This document shows, piece by piece, positions 26,085 to 35,062 of a stretch of DNA of 64,000 nt. The stretch is from Sphingopyxis sp. L1A2A (lineage in GTDB: Bacteria; Pseudomonadota; Alphaproteobacteria; Sphingomonadales; Sphingomonadaceae). The stretch spans positions 1-64,000 of the forward strand of contig NZ_SCOT01000013.1 of assembly GCF_005502465.1 (NCBI RefSeq). Reading direction: 5' to 3'. Made by a program: the position numbers and the translations under genes. The first letter of the stretch is position 1. Each line of letters opens with the position of its first letter. The notes beneath the pieces are model-generated. The model had not been told where the DNA came from, did no database searches, and saw only the letters and a list, made by a program, of their open reading frames with translations.

Positions 26085-27940
26085 CAGAAACTCACCCGCA
26101 CACCACCATAGGCGGCGCGGCCATAGGTACCAAAGCCCGCGGCGGTCGCATAATCGGCATCGAACAGATTGTCGACGCGGCCGTAAAGTTCGAGATTTTG
26201 CCCGATCGGCAGCGAAGCGCGGACGCCCGCGAGCGCATAGCCGTCGAGCCGCACGCTGTTTGCTGCGTTGTCGAAACTGTCGCCGACCAGCGTGACCGTC
26301 GCGCCGGTCGACAGCCCGAACGACCAGTCATAATCGGCCGACAGGCTGACGGCATGTTCGGCGCGGCGCGGCAGGCGCTTGCCATCGAATAGCGGGCGGC
26401 CCGAGCGGTCGCGGGCATCGATGTAGCTGTAGGATGCGGTGACATTGAGCGCATCGACGGGGCGCAGCGCCAATGTCGCCTCGACACCTTTGGCGCGGGT
26501 GCGGTCGATATTGCCATAGGTGAAGGTGGCGTTGTCGAAATTGATCTGGTCCGTGGTGTTGCGCAGGAACGCGGTGAGCGAGATCGTCGCGCGGCCGTCG
26601 GCCAGGCTCTGATCGACGCCAACGTCATAGCTTTTCGAGCGTTCGGGGCGCAGCGCGGCATTGCCGCTGAACGCATCGTAAAGCTGGTAGAGCGAGGGCG
26701 CCTTGAAGCCTTCGCCATAGCTGAGGCGGATATTGGTCGCGCCGTCGTTGGGCGAATAATTCGCATTGGCGCCAAGCGTCGTCGCGCCGCCGAACTGGCT
26801 GTGGTCGTCGTGGCGGATCCCGCCGGTCAGCGACAGCCCGGTCAGCGGCTGGACGATGCCCAGCGCATAGACGCTGTCGACATTGGCGCGCTGGCTGTCG
26901 GTCGATCCAAAGCCGAAAAAGTCATAATCGGGGCGCTCATGCTCATAGCCGAAGATCAGCTTGGCGCGCGCGCTCGGCGCGACGACGCCCTGATATTCGA
27001 AGCGCAAATTGGTACCCGAATAGCCATAGTCGGGTGCGGTGCCGCGCACGAAATAATAGTCGCGGTCGTTCTGCAACCAGGTCACCGCAGCGCGGCTGGT
27101 AAAGCGCCCGTCTAACAGCCCCAGGTTCAGCCCCGCATAACCGACATATTGGTCGAGCTTTGCGACATCAGGGCTGTCGGCGGGCGCACCGAAGAAGCTG
27201 TCATAATCGAGGTCGGCGTTGATATAATAGCCGCGCAGGTCGAGGCTCAGCGCGTCGCTGAACGCCACCTTCAACCGCGCGTTGCCCGCGAAATTTTTGT
27301 AGCCGTCCCGCTCGGTGCCCACCGCCGCCGACGAAATGCCGTCGGTGCGGAAATAAGCGCCGCCGATCTCACCCGACACGCGCCCGGCGGTGCCTGACAC
27401 GTCGGCCCTGGCACTGAGCGTATCGCTATAACCGTAGTCGGCCGAGGCGCTCGCGGCAAAGCCCGCGGCGGGGGGCGCGGTCATCAGGCTGACGACGCCG
27501 CCGATCGCCTGGCTGCCATGCACCACCGAGTTCGACCCGCGCAGCACCTCGATCCGGCTGATATTGCCGGTCAGCAGATGACCGAAATCATAGCCGTCGC
27601 CGATCCCGCTCGGATCATTGACCTTCACCCCGTCGATCAGCACCAACGTCTGCGTCGTTTCGGCGCCGCGCAGCGACACCCCGGCGACCGATCCGGTGCT
27701 GCCGGTGCGGTTGAAGCGCACCCCGGGGGTGGTGGCGAGCAGGTCGACGATATCGACCGACTGGCGCCGTTCGATCGCTCCGGCATCGATGACGGTGATC
27801 GCTTGCCCGACCTCGTCGCGCGGCTGTGCGATGCCCGATGCGGTGACGACGATGTCGTCAGCGGGTGTGCTGTCGGTGGTTTGCGCAACAGCGGGTGCCG
27901 CCGCCAATGCGATCAAGGAAATGCTTATGGACTTCAACAT
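26084..27940 (-). CDS. btuB: BtuB-like TonB-dependent cobalamin receptor
   Basis: A 618-residue outer-membrane receptor. The signal peptide is MLKSISISLIALAAAPAVAQ, the TonB box is DDIVVTAS (about residues 28-35), and the plug has GVRFNRTGSTGSVAGVSLRG and IEVLRGSNSVVHGSQAIGGV. Its short length, like BtuB, and the C-terminal YGRAAYGGVRVSF ending in Phe fit a 22-strand barrel. It is the first gene of the operon, about 190 bases downstream of a cobalamin riboswitch. ATG 27940 is chosen for the signal peptide, with a GGGTCTCCC-side GGGAG site just upstream on the coding strand. Confidence 0.94.
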   Translation of the reverse strand: MLKSISISLIALAAAPAVAQTTDSTPADDIVVTASGIAQPRDEVGQAITVIDAGAIERRQSVDIVDLLATTPGVRFNRTGSTGSVAGVSLRGAETTQTLVLIDGVKVNDPSGIGDGYDFGHLLTGNISRIEVLRGSNSVVHGSQAIGGVVSLMTAPPAAGFAASASADYGYSDTLSARADVSGTAGRVSGEIGGAYFRTDGISSAAVGTERDGYKNFAGNARLKVAFSDALSLDLRGYYINADLDYDSFFGAPADSPDVAKLDQYVGYAGLNLGLLDGRFTSRAAVTWLQNDRDYYFVRGTAPDYGYSGTNLRFEYQGVVAPSARAKLIFGYEHERPDYDFFGFGSTDSQRANVDSVYALGIVQPLTGLSLTGGIRHDDHSQFGGATTLGANANYSPNDGATNIRLSYGEGFKAPSLYQLYDAFSGNAALRPERSKSYDVGVDQSLADGRATISLTAFLRNTTDQINFDNATFTYGNIDRTRAKGVEATLALRPVDALNVTASYSYIDARDRSGRPLFDGKRLPRRAEHAVSLSADYDWSFGLSTGATVTLVGDSFDNAANSVRLDGYALAGVRASLPIGQNLELYGRVDNLFDADYATAAGFGTYGRAAYGGVRVSF

Positions 27941-28129
27941 GGGAGACCCCCGCACGCCGGCAACGAAGGCGGGAGCCTGCCGAAACGCGCGCGCGATCGA
28001 CCGATGTCCGGGCACAGGCGGCGAACATGCCTGCGGCCCCGACACCGAAGCGGCTCCAGCCGCTTGGTCGTCGCTCGACGGATGCGTCCGTGCCGCGGCC
28101 TTTCCCTGGGCTTTGGCAGTGAGCGACCC

Positions 28130-28322
28130 ACGCCGGCAGGTCTCCTGGCTCGCGGGTCAGGGCTTGATGCACGCCTTCCCAGGTTGCCCCAGTGGCTGTC
28201 CGGATCGAAACCCGAACGGTGCATCGCGCTCGCCGCTTACAGTTGCAGGGACAGCCTCGGCTTCGGGGGTTCAGGACGAACCCCTTCACCGCGTTCCCAT
28301 TTTAAGCCCTTTCGGGCACCGG
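28130..28322 (-). promoter_or_regulatory. Cobalamin (B12) riboswitch upstream of btuB
   Basis: On the minus strand the leader reads GGTGCCCGAAAGGG, then AAAATGGGAACGCGGTGAA, the core box CTGCAACTGTAAGCGGCGAG, GCCACTGGGGCAACC, GGGAAGGCGTGCATC and GAGCCAGGAGACCTGCCGGC (the B12 box). These are the conserved elements of the AdoCbl family in the right order. It should turn btuB-cobO-btuFCD down when B12 is plentiful. About 190 bases separate it from btuB; that stretch carries no gene and has further inverted repeats that may form the expression platform. Confidence 0.96.
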
Positions 28323-28390
28323 CGCGATCTGCGCGGGGTGAACCCCGCACGCGCCGCCCATAGCGGAATGGCGGCTTTGCGCAATCGGGT

Positions 28391-29557
28391 TTATTGGCGC
28401 TCGACGATCATCGCCGCCCCGACTCCCATCGCGCCGGTGAGCACGACGAGGCCATATCGGCCTTCGCACGCGTCGAGCGCGTCGAGCAGGGTGGATGTCA
28501 GGATCGCGCCGCTAGCCCCCATCGGATGCCCCTTCGCCAGATGCCCGCCGCTCACATTGACGCGCGCCGGATCGGCATTGCGGTCGCGATGGAATTTGGC
28601 GATGGTGACGGCAAAGGCTTCCATGAACTCGATGCGGTCGATGTCGGCGAGGGTCAGGCCAGCGCGGGCAAGCACCTTGTCCATCGCCGCGAACCCGGCG
28701 GTCAGCGATGCGGCCGGATCGCCGCCGCTTTCGGCAAAGGCAACGATGCGGGCGCGGGGGGCGGGGCCAAGTCTTTCGCCGCCGACCAGCGCAAGCCCTG
28801 CACCATCGCAGATCGGCGGAGCGTGCGCGATGCTGTGGAGCGGCTCGAACGTCTCGCCCTCAAGCGCGTCGGCATATTGCTGCTGCAATTCGCCAAATGC
28901 GGGCGGTGCGGCGGCGAGCGATTTCGCCGTGGTTTGCGGACGGATGCACTCCTCGCCGGTCAGCGGTCCGGTGGCGATCCGCGACTGCTGGAGCGCGGTG
29001 TCGCTGTCGGTTGCCGCGGCCTTTTGCTGCGAAGCGAGCGCCAAGGCGTCGAGGCCGGCGCGGGTGATGCCTTCGGCATTCGCGAGCCGGTCGGCGGCGA
29101 GCACCGGCGGGACGAAGCGGGCGCGCGGCGGCAAGCTGTCGTCAGTGTAAAAGGCTGCGCGGTCGCTCAGGAAGGGGGTCGCGCTCATCGACTCGACCCC
29201 GCCGGCGAGGACGCAATGGGCTTCGCCGCTCGCAACCTTCGCGACCGCCTGACCGATCGCCGACAGCCCCGACGCGCAATAATTGTTGATGCTGTGCGCT
29301 GCCGTGGTGTCCGGCAGTCCCGCGTAGAGCTTCGCCAGCATCGCTATATGCCCGCCCTGCGCGCCGACTTGGGTGACACAGCCGAGCAATAGGGCGTCGG
29401 GATTGCGCGCGACATCGCCGCACCGCGTCGCCAGCGCGACCGTCTGCTGGCGCACCAGTTCCTGCGGGCTCAGCCCGGCGAGTCCGCCGTCGGGCCGCGC
29501 CTTGCCGCGCGGGGTGCGGACCGCGTCATACAGATAGACGTTCAACCGATCAGACAC
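28391..29557 (-). CDS. Thiolase family protein (acetyl-CoA acetyltransferase-like) with a changed C-terminal Cys site
   Basis: A 388-residue thiolase. The acyl-Cys nucleophile motif NNYCASGLSAIGQAV gives Cys94, and the histidine motif HLAKGHPMGASGA gives His344. The usual C-terminal CxGGGxG motif reads LTGAMGVG, so the second catalytic cysteine position is Thr374 (see findings). It starts with GTG 29557, overlapping the preceding gene by 8 bases. It is the last gene of a minus-strand operon with a second thiolase, a CoA ligase, a carotenoid oxygenase and a nitronate monooxygenase. Reaction direction and substrate are unknown; thiolytic cleavage in a degradation route is likely. Confidence 0.85.
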   Translation of the reverse strand: MSDRLNVYLYDAVRTPRGKARPDGGLAGLSPQELVRQQTVALATRCGDVARNPDALLLGCVTQVGAQGGHIAMLAKLYAGLPDTTAAHSINNYCASGLSAIGQAVAKVASGEAHCVLAGGVESMSATPFLSDRAAFYTDDSLPPRARFVPPVLAADRLANAEGITRAGLDALALASQQKAAATDSDTALQQSRIATGPLTGEECIRPQTTAKSLAAAPPAFGELQQQYADALEGETFEPLHSIAHAPPICDGAGLALVGGERLGPAPRARIVAFAESGGDPAASLTAGFAAMDKVLARAGLTLADIDRIEFMEAFAVTIAKFHRDRNADPARVNVSGGHLAKGHPMGASGAILTSTLLDALDACEGRYGLVVLTGAMGVGAAMIVERQ

Positions 29558-30779
29558 CGACGACGAAGCTGACCGCGGTCGTCGCGCTGCCGCCGACATT
29601 GAACGTCGCGAAATTCTTCGCGCCCTCGACCTGATAGTCGCCCGCGTTTCCGGTGACCTGCCGCCAGCTGTCGAGCATCATCCGCACCCCCGTCGCCCCG
29701 ACCGGATGGCCCAGCCCGATCAGCCCGCCCGACGGGTTGACCGGCAGCTTGCCACCGAGCGCAATCGTGCCGTCCTCGACCGCGCGCCAGCTTTCGCCCG
29801 GCGGGGTGATCCCGAAATGGTCGATCGCCATATATTCGGTGATCGAGAAACAGTCATGCACTTCTACCCCGTCGCACGCATAGACATCGGGCATCTCGGC
29901 GCGGCGCAGCGCATCCATCATCGCCTTGCGCACGCTCGGGAACACATAGGGCTCTCCGCGGCTGCCCGCGACCTTGGTCGAATAGAGGAGGGGGGCGGTC
30001 GAATGGCCCCAGCCCTTGATGCGAGGGATAGTGTCGATCGAAATCCCGCGCCGTTTGGCGTAAGCCTCGGCAACCCCGCGCGAGGCGAGGAAGATCGCCG
30101 CCGCGCCGTCGGTGACCTGCCCGCAATCGGATTTGCGAAGCGAGCCTTCGATCAGCGGATTGACCTCGTCATTCTCGCCGAGGTGATCGTCGGTCACCGC
30201 CCAGCCGCGCGTTTGCGAGTTCGGGTTCTTTTTGGCATTGGCGAAATTATTCGCCGAAATGCCGCGCAGATGCGCGCGGTCGAGCCCGAAGCGCTCGTGA
30301 TATTCCTCGGCAACGCGCGCAAACATCCATGGCCACAGGTAGCGCGCCTCCTGCGCCTCGCGTCCGGCCCAAGCCGCGGCGCCGAGATATTCGGCGGCGC
30401 GCTGGCCGGGGACGTTGCGCATCAATTCGATGCCGAGCACCAGCGCGAGGCCGTAGCGCTCGGCCTCGATCTCGGCGGCGGCGGCGAGGATTGCGATGCT
30501 GCCTGACGCGCAAGCGGCCTCGTGCCGCGACGCGGGGATACCCGCGAGGTCGGGGTCGACGTGGCCGAAGAACCCGCCGAGCTGGCCTTGCCCCGCAAAC
30601 AGTTCGCCGACGAAATTGCCCACATGCGCGGTTTCGACCTCTTTGGGTTCGATCCCCGTCGCGGCGAAGGCCGCCTCGGCGACGTCGCGGAACAGCTCGA
30701 ACAAACCGCCGCCTTCGCGTTCCATGTTGCGTGCAAAATCGCTCTGCGCGCCGCCGAGGATGAAGACGTCTTTCGCCAT
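29550..30779 (-). CDS. SCP2-type thiolase
   Basis: A 409-residue thiolase of the sterol-carrier-protein-X type. HEAACASGSIAILAAAAEIE has the nucleophile at Cys90, VEVHDCFSITEYMAIDHFG has the HDCF motif characteristic of SCP2 thiolases, and GGLIGLGHPVGATGVRMML has the catalytic histidine. NVGGSATTAVSF replaces the biosynthetic-thiolase C-terminus, as is normal in this subfamily. ATG 30779 follows the CoA ligase stop by one base and overlaps the next thiolase. Members act on branched or steroid side-chain acyl-CoAs, so a bulky substrate is plausible. Confidence 0.9.
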   Translation of the reverse strand: MAKDVFILGGAQSDFARNMEREGGGLFELFRDVAEAAFAATGIEPKEVETAHVGNFVGELFAGQGQLGGFFGHVDPDLAGIPASRHEAACASGSIAILAAAAEIEAERYGLALVLGIELMRNVPGQRAAEYLGAAAWAGREAQEARYLWPWMFARVAEEYHERFGLDRAHLRGISANNFANAKKNPNSQTRGWAVTDDHLGENDEVNPLIEGSLRKSDCGQVTDGAAAIFLASRGVAEAYAKRRGISIDTIPRIKGWGHSTAPLLYSTKVAGSRGEPYVFPSVRKAMMDALRRAEMPDVYACDGVEVHDCFSITEYMAIDHFGITPPGESWRAVEDGTIALGGKLPVNPSGGLIGLGHPVGATGVRMMLDSWRQVTGNAGDYQVEGAKNFATFNVGGSATTAVSFVVGV

Positions 30780-30780
30780 G

Positions 30781-32478
30781 TCAGGCTTCCTTTTCCAAAG
30801 TCGCAAGCGCCAGTTCGCGCACTTCGCTACGCATCACCTTGTTGGTGACGTTGCGCGGCAAAGCGTCGAAGCGGAACAGGCGTTCGGGCAGTTTGAACAC
30901 CGCCAGATCATGCCCGCGCAGATAGTCGGCGACCTCGGGCAAGCCGACGTCGTCGGCGCCGCGCGGGACATAGGCGAGGCCGATGCGCTCGCCCATCGTC
31001 GGGTCGGGCAGGGAGAAGACGCAGGCCTCGGCAAGCAACGGATGCCCGCCGAGCAACTGGTCGATTTCCTCGGGCGAGATATTCACCCCGCCGCGGATGA
31101 TCAGATCTTTGCAGCGTCCGACGAAGCGATAGAAATCGCCGCCCTCGGCGATCTCGAACAGGTCGCCGGTGCGGAACCAGCCGTCGTCGGTAAACGCGGC
31201 GGCGGTCTGTTCGGGGGCGTTGTGATAGCCCTCGAACAGCGTTGGCCCGCGGATCTGTAATTCGCCCGAGACGCCATCGACCTCGATCGGATCGCCGCCG
31301 CCGGGCGACACCAGGCGGCTTTCGATATTGGGGGCGCGGCCCTCGCCATAGGGGCGCTGATAGATGCCGCGCCGCGGGAAGAGGCTCGCGCGCTTGTCGG
31401 GGTCGGGCATGTCGCCCTCGCCGGTGATGAAGCTCATCCCCTCGTTCGACCCGAAGACATTGACGATGATGATCCCGAGCTTTTCCTGAAACCCGCGCAC
31501 CATCGCGGGCGCAAGCGGCGCCGAACCCGAGGCGATGACGCGCAGGCTCGACAGGTCGACCGACGCGAGCAAAGCCTCATTCTGCAACAGCATGTTGAGC
31601 ACCGCGGGCGGTGCGATGGTCAGGCTCGGGCGCTCGGTGGCGATCTGCTTCAAGTAAATGCCGGGATCGAACGGATGGTGCAGCACCATCGTCCCCGCGC
31701 TGGTCAGCCAGCACATGGTGATGCCACCAATGCTCGCCATATTGATGAGCGGGAAGGGGTTGAGCAGCACGTCGCCCGGCCCGACCTTCATCGCTTCGTA
31801 ACCCGCGGCGGCGACGGCGATCCAGTGATTGTGGCTGCGCGGCACGCCCTTGGGCACGCCGGTGGTGCCCGAGGTCCAGCAGATGGTGAAAATGTCGTCG
31901 GCGTCGACCGGATTCGCGGCGACATGCTCAGCGAGGGCGTCGGCGTCGGCGTCGCCGTTTGCGGTCGACAGATCGAGCGCGCCCACGGGTGGGTTCGGGC
32001 CGAAGGTCATCAGCTGGATGCCATCTAGCAACGGCGCTGCAACGCCAACATGGTCGCAGCCCTTTACCTGCGTCGCGCAGGCGAAAGCCTTGGGCTCGAC
32101 CACGCCGATCATGCCTTTCAGCTCGTGGCTGCGATATTGCACCGCCGCGGGGCTGACGATCGCGCCGATCTTTGCGGCAGCGAAATAGAGCGCGACGAAT
32201 TCGCTGATGTTCGGAAGCTGCACGAGCAGCACATCGTCCTTGCCGATCCCCGCCGTAACGAGCGCGCCCGCGAGCCGGTCGATCTCCGCCGCCAGCTCGG
32301 CATAATCCAGCCGCTGCGGCTCGCCGAACGCGAAGTCGCTGCGGTTCGGCGCATCGACCAAAGCGAGCCGCTCGGGATGCGCCACTGCATTGGCCGCGAA
32401 CAGGTCGGCAAAGGTCTCGTCGCCCCACCAGCCGCTTTCCCTGTGCTGTTGCCGTTTATCCTCTCCCGCGGCGATCAT
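30781..32478 (-). CDS. Acyl-CoA ligase (AMP-binding)
   Basis: A 565-residue adenylate-forming ligase. ICWTSGTTGVPKGVPRSHNH is the phosphate loop, and VFGSNEGMSFITGEGD is the adenine-binding loop. WFRTGDLFEIAEGGDFYRFV and GRCKDLIIRGGVNISPEEID carry the conserved RTGD and hinge. The C-terminal catalytic lysine region is LPRNVTNKVMRSEV. ATG 32478 lies two bases before the end of the carotenoid oxygenase gene. A role in activating an acid, possibly the product of the adjacent oxygenase after aldehyde oxidation, is an inference. No aldehyde dehydrogenase is present in the cluster. Confidence 0.9.
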   Translation of the reverse strand: MIAAGEDKRQQHRESGWWGDETFADLFAANAVAHPERLALVDAPNRSDFAFGEPQRLDYAELAAEIDRLAGALVTAGIGKDDVLLVQLPNISEFVALYFAAAKIGAIVSPAAVQYRSHELKGMIGVVEPKAFACATQVKGCDHVGVAAPLLDGIQLMTFGPNPPVGALDLSTANGDADADALAEHVAANPVDADDIFTICWTSGTTGVPKGVPRSHNHWIAVAAAGYEAMKVGPGDVLLNPFPLINMASIGGITMCWLTSAGTMVLHHPFDPGIYLKQIATERPSLTIAPPAVLNMLLQNEALLASVDLSSLRVIASGSAPLAPAMVRGFQEKLGIIIVNVFGSNEGMSFITGEGDMPDPDKRASLFPRRGIYQRPYGEGRAPNIESRLVSPGGGDPIEVDGVSGELQIRGPTLFEGYHNAPEQTAAAFTDDGWFRTGDLFEIAEGGDFYRFVGRCKDLIIRGGVNISPEEIDQLLGGHPLLAEACVFSLPDPTMGERIGLAYVPRGADDVGLPEVADYLRGHDLAVFKLPERLFRFDALPRNVTNKVMRSEVRELALATLEKEA

Positions 32479-32480
32479 CG

Positions 32481-33977
32481 TCAGGCCGCCAGCACGCTGT
32501 TGTCGCCCATCCCGATATCGTCGCCGCTCGCCCAGACGGTGTGGGTACCCGAGCAGATGCGTTCGGGCAGGATGATCCGGCACACCGGCCCCGCGGCGAT
32601 ATTCTTCGCGTCGATCAAGACACATTCGGAGCGATCGGTTTCGAGGTCGGCGATGAAGGAGACGAGATAGCCATCGTCCTCGTCCCTGGCATCGATGCGC
32701 GGCGCAAAGGGCGCTTCGCTGCCGAAGCGGCCGGGGCCGAATTCATATTCTTCGCTCGTGCGGTTTTCGAGGTCGTGCTTGACCAGTCCGCGGAACAGAA
32801 ACCAGCCCGGCTCGGGGATCGCGCTATAGGCGTAGCGGTACGGCTTGCCCGCATAGCGGTGGTTGAACATGCCGAATTCGAGATCGCGGTCGTCGAGCCG
32901 TTCTTCGACCGTCTCGCCGGTCTTGAGGTTGAAGCGCCAGCGATGGAGCCGCGGCTTGAGCAATCCCTGATCGAGATAGGCCATCATCCGCTCCAAGCCG
33001 TCGGGGGCATTGGGATAGGATTTCGGCATCGGCTCTTCCTGATAATAGCCGTCGAGGATGATCTCGTCGCCTTCCTCCCACGCGTTGAGCCAGTGCAGCG
33101 TATAGGTCGGCTCGGCCGTAAACCAGCGGATGTCCTCGGGCTGGCCGTGGCGCGGAATGATCGCGAAGCGCGTCTTTTCGTCGGGATGGAATTGCACGAC
33201 GTGCAGGTTCCGCTCAAGCAGCTCCTCGTTCCAATAGAGCGGCATGTCGTTGAGGATCGTGTAATTTTCGGTGAACGCCATGTCGTGCGGCAGGCGCGGT
33301 CCGGGCAGCGGTACCGGGATATAATGTTTGAGCTTATTGTCGGCGCCGACGACGCCATAATGCATATAGGGCGCGTGCTTCGAATAGTTGAAGAACATCA
33401 GCTCGCCGGTCGCCAGGTCGACTTTGCAATGCGCCGAAATGCCGTCGAGCGGCACCCAGGCTTCGGTGCCATGCTGCTCCAGCGTGAACGGGTCGAGCCG
33501 GTACGCCTCGCCGCATTGGTAGAAGGTCGAGATGATCTTGCCCGCATGGATCGCGACGTCGGTCGAGGATGAATCCTTGAGCCACTCCTGCGCCCCCCAG
33601 CCGTGCCGCGTCGACTTGTGCGGCGGCTCCATCAGCCCGGCCCACAGCGAGCGACCGGCTTCCTTCTCGGCCGCAAAGCCCTTGGTGCGGACGAAGCGGC
33701 TGCGATAGCTGGCGCGGCCATCCTTGAACGAGATGGCGTGGATGAAACCGTCGCCGTCGAAGGGGTGATAGCGGCCGATCGGCTCGTGAATCTGGTTCTC
33801 GCCGGTGCGGACATAGACCCCGTCGATGTCGGTCGGGATGTTGCCGATCACCTCGGCATCGCCATTGGCGAAGATCGCGTTCCACTCGTTATAGGTGGGC
33901 CGCCACGCGCCCTGCATATAGGGGTGGTCGTTCGGCTGGATCGTGGTCTCGATCGTCTCGACAAGCTGGGCGGTCAT
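32481..33977 (-). CDS. Carotenoid oxygenase family protein (carotenoid/stilbene-cleaving)
   Basis: A 498-residue non-heme iron(II) enzyme that cleaves a carbon-carbon double bond with O2. The four expected iron-binding histidines are visible: His183 (GISAHCKVD), His231 (LPHDMAFT), His295 (LHWLNAWEEGD) and His479 (SGTHTVWASGD). GDGFIHAISFKDG near residue 76 is another family landmark. No signal peptide is seen, so it is cytoplasmic. Relatives include apocarotenoid oxygenases and lignostilbene dioxygenases; the latter are known from sphingomonads. Its operon partners point to catabolism of the cleavage product rather than retinal synthesis. The substrate is unknown. ATG 33977 overlaps the upstream end. 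Confidence 0.9.
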   Translation of the reverse strand: MTAQLVETIETTIQPNDHPYMQGAWRPTYNEWNAIFANGDAEVIGNIPTDIDGVYVRTGENQIHEPIGRYHPFDGDGFIHAISFKDGRASYRSRFVRTKGFAAEKEAGRSLWAGLMEPPHKSTRHGWGAQEWLKDSSSTDVAIHAGKIISTFYQCGEAYRLDPFTLEQHGTEAWVPLDGISAHCKVDLATGELMFFNYSKHAPYMHYGVVGADNKLKHYIPVPLPGPRLPHDMAFTENYTILNDMPLYWNEELLERNLHVVQFHPDEKTRFAIIPRHGQPEDIRWFTAEPTYTLHWLNAWEEGDEIILDGYYQEEPMPKSYPNAPDGLERMMAYLDQGLLKPRLHRWRFNLKTGETVEERLDDRDLEFGMFNHRYAGKPYRYAYSAIPEPGWFLFRGLVKHDLENRTSEEYEFGPGRFGSEAPFAPRIDARDEDDGYLVSFIADLETDRSECVLIDAKNIAAGPVCRIILPERICSGTHTVWASGDDIGMGDNSVLAA

Positions 33978-34942
33978 GCAGGGACTCCTTCGGCAACGGC
34001 AAAGCGCGGCCTTGCGGCGGCGGCATCATATTCGGAAACCAGGCGGTCGACGATCGCCGCCACCGGCTCGACGCCGCGCACCGCGCCGACGCCTTGCCCG
34101 GCGGACCAGACATTCTTCCACGCCTTGGCATCGTCCTGCGCGTCCGAGAAGTTCGGGCGCTTGTCCTCGGGCATGTTCGCGGGGTCATATCCGGCGTCGA
34201 TCAGGCTGGGCTTCAGCCAGTTGGCGGTCACCCCGGTAATTCCCTTCGACGGCACGATATCCTCGGCCCCCGCCGCGACGATCATGTCCTTGTAGCCCGG
34301 CACCGCCATGCTTTCGGCGCAGGCGATCAGCGAGGTGCCGAGATAGGCAAAGTCAGCGCCCAAAATCTCTGCCGCGCGCACCGCATGCCCGGTTGAGATC
34401 GCCCCGCCGAGCACCAGCGGCCCGTCCCAGAACTGGCGCACCTCCTCGACGAATGCGAAGCCCGCGGTCGCGCCGGTATGCCCGCCCGCGCCCGCGGCGA
34501 CGAGCACGAGGCCATCGACCCCGGCGGCGGCAGCCTTGCGCGCAAAGCCGACCGAATTGACATCGGCAAACACCAGTCCGCCATAGGCCTGGATTTCCTC
34601 GACCACCCGCGCCGGGCTGCCGAGCGCGGTGATGACCAGCGGCACCTTGTGGCGCACGACGCAGGCGAGGTCTTCGGGCAACCGGCTGTTCGACGGATGG
34701 ACGACCAGATTGACCGCCCATGCCGCGGCGTCGGGATCGTGCGACAGCGCCGCATCGATTCGGCTGACCCAATCCTCGAGGTCGGCTGAGGTCCGCGCGT
34801 TGGGGGCAGGGAAGCTGCCGATCATCCCGGCGCGCGACGCGGCGATCACCATCTCCGGTCCCGAGACAAGGAACATCGGCGCGGCGATTGCGGGCAGGCG
34901 CAAATTGCGCGTCAGCGCGGGGGGAAGGCCGTTTTGCGGCAC
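33974..34942 (-). CDS. Nitronate monooxygenase / 2-nitropropane dioxygenase-like FMN enzyme
   Basis: A 322-residue TIM-barrel FMN protein of the NPD family. LRLPAIAAPMFLVSGPEMVI opens the barrel. Further motifs are DGLVLVAAGAGGHTGATAGF (FMN phosphate site) and VLGGAISTGHAVRAAEILGA, then DFAYLGTSLIACAES. Many members are annotated as nitronate monooxygenase but act as enoyl reductases or unknown oxidases. It is the first gene of the operon, divergent from a TonB receptor. Function in the pathway is unclear. Confidence 0.88.
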   Translation of the reverse strand: MPQNGLPPALTRNLRLPAIAAPMFLVSGPEMVIAASRAGMIGSFPAPNARTSADLEDWVSRIDAALSHDPDAAAWAVNLVVHPSNSRLPEDLACVVRHKVPLVITALGSPARVVEEIQAYGGLVFADVNSVGFARKAAAAGVDGLVLVAAGAGGHTGATAGFAFVEEVRQFWDGPLVLGGAISTGHAVRAAEILGADFAYLGTSLIACAESMAVPGYKDMIVAAGAEDIVPSKGITGVTANWLKPSLIDAGYDPANMPEDKRPNFSDAQDDAKAWKNVWSAGQGVGAVRGVEPVAAIVDRLVSEYDAAAARPRFAVAEGVPA

Positions 34943-34971
34943 CGTTGTCCTCTCTCAAATTATCTGACTTG

Positions 34972-34996
34972 CATAACGATACTTAAAGCCGTTATG
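34972..34996. promoter_or_regulatory. Inverted repeat in the divergent promoter region
   Basis: CATAACG at 34972-34978 and CGTTATG at 34990-34996 form a perfect 7-base inverted repeat with an 11-base spacer. The centres are about two helical turns apart and lie in the 120-base gap between the minus-strand operon and the plus-strand TonB receptor. It is a good candidate operator for the dual-HxlR regulator encoded downstream. That link is inferred. Confidence 0.5.
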
Positions 34997-35062
34997 AGTC
35001 GCAAGGCAAGAAAAACATCGCGGGCGGCGGTCGCCAAGACGATGGTGCGTGGGAGGATCCTA

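Noticed and set aside
28333-28348. GCGGGG-TGAA-CCCCGC hairpin as terminator of the thiolase operon
   Set aside because: It has no T-run and lies close to the cobalamin riboswitch, so its role is unclear.
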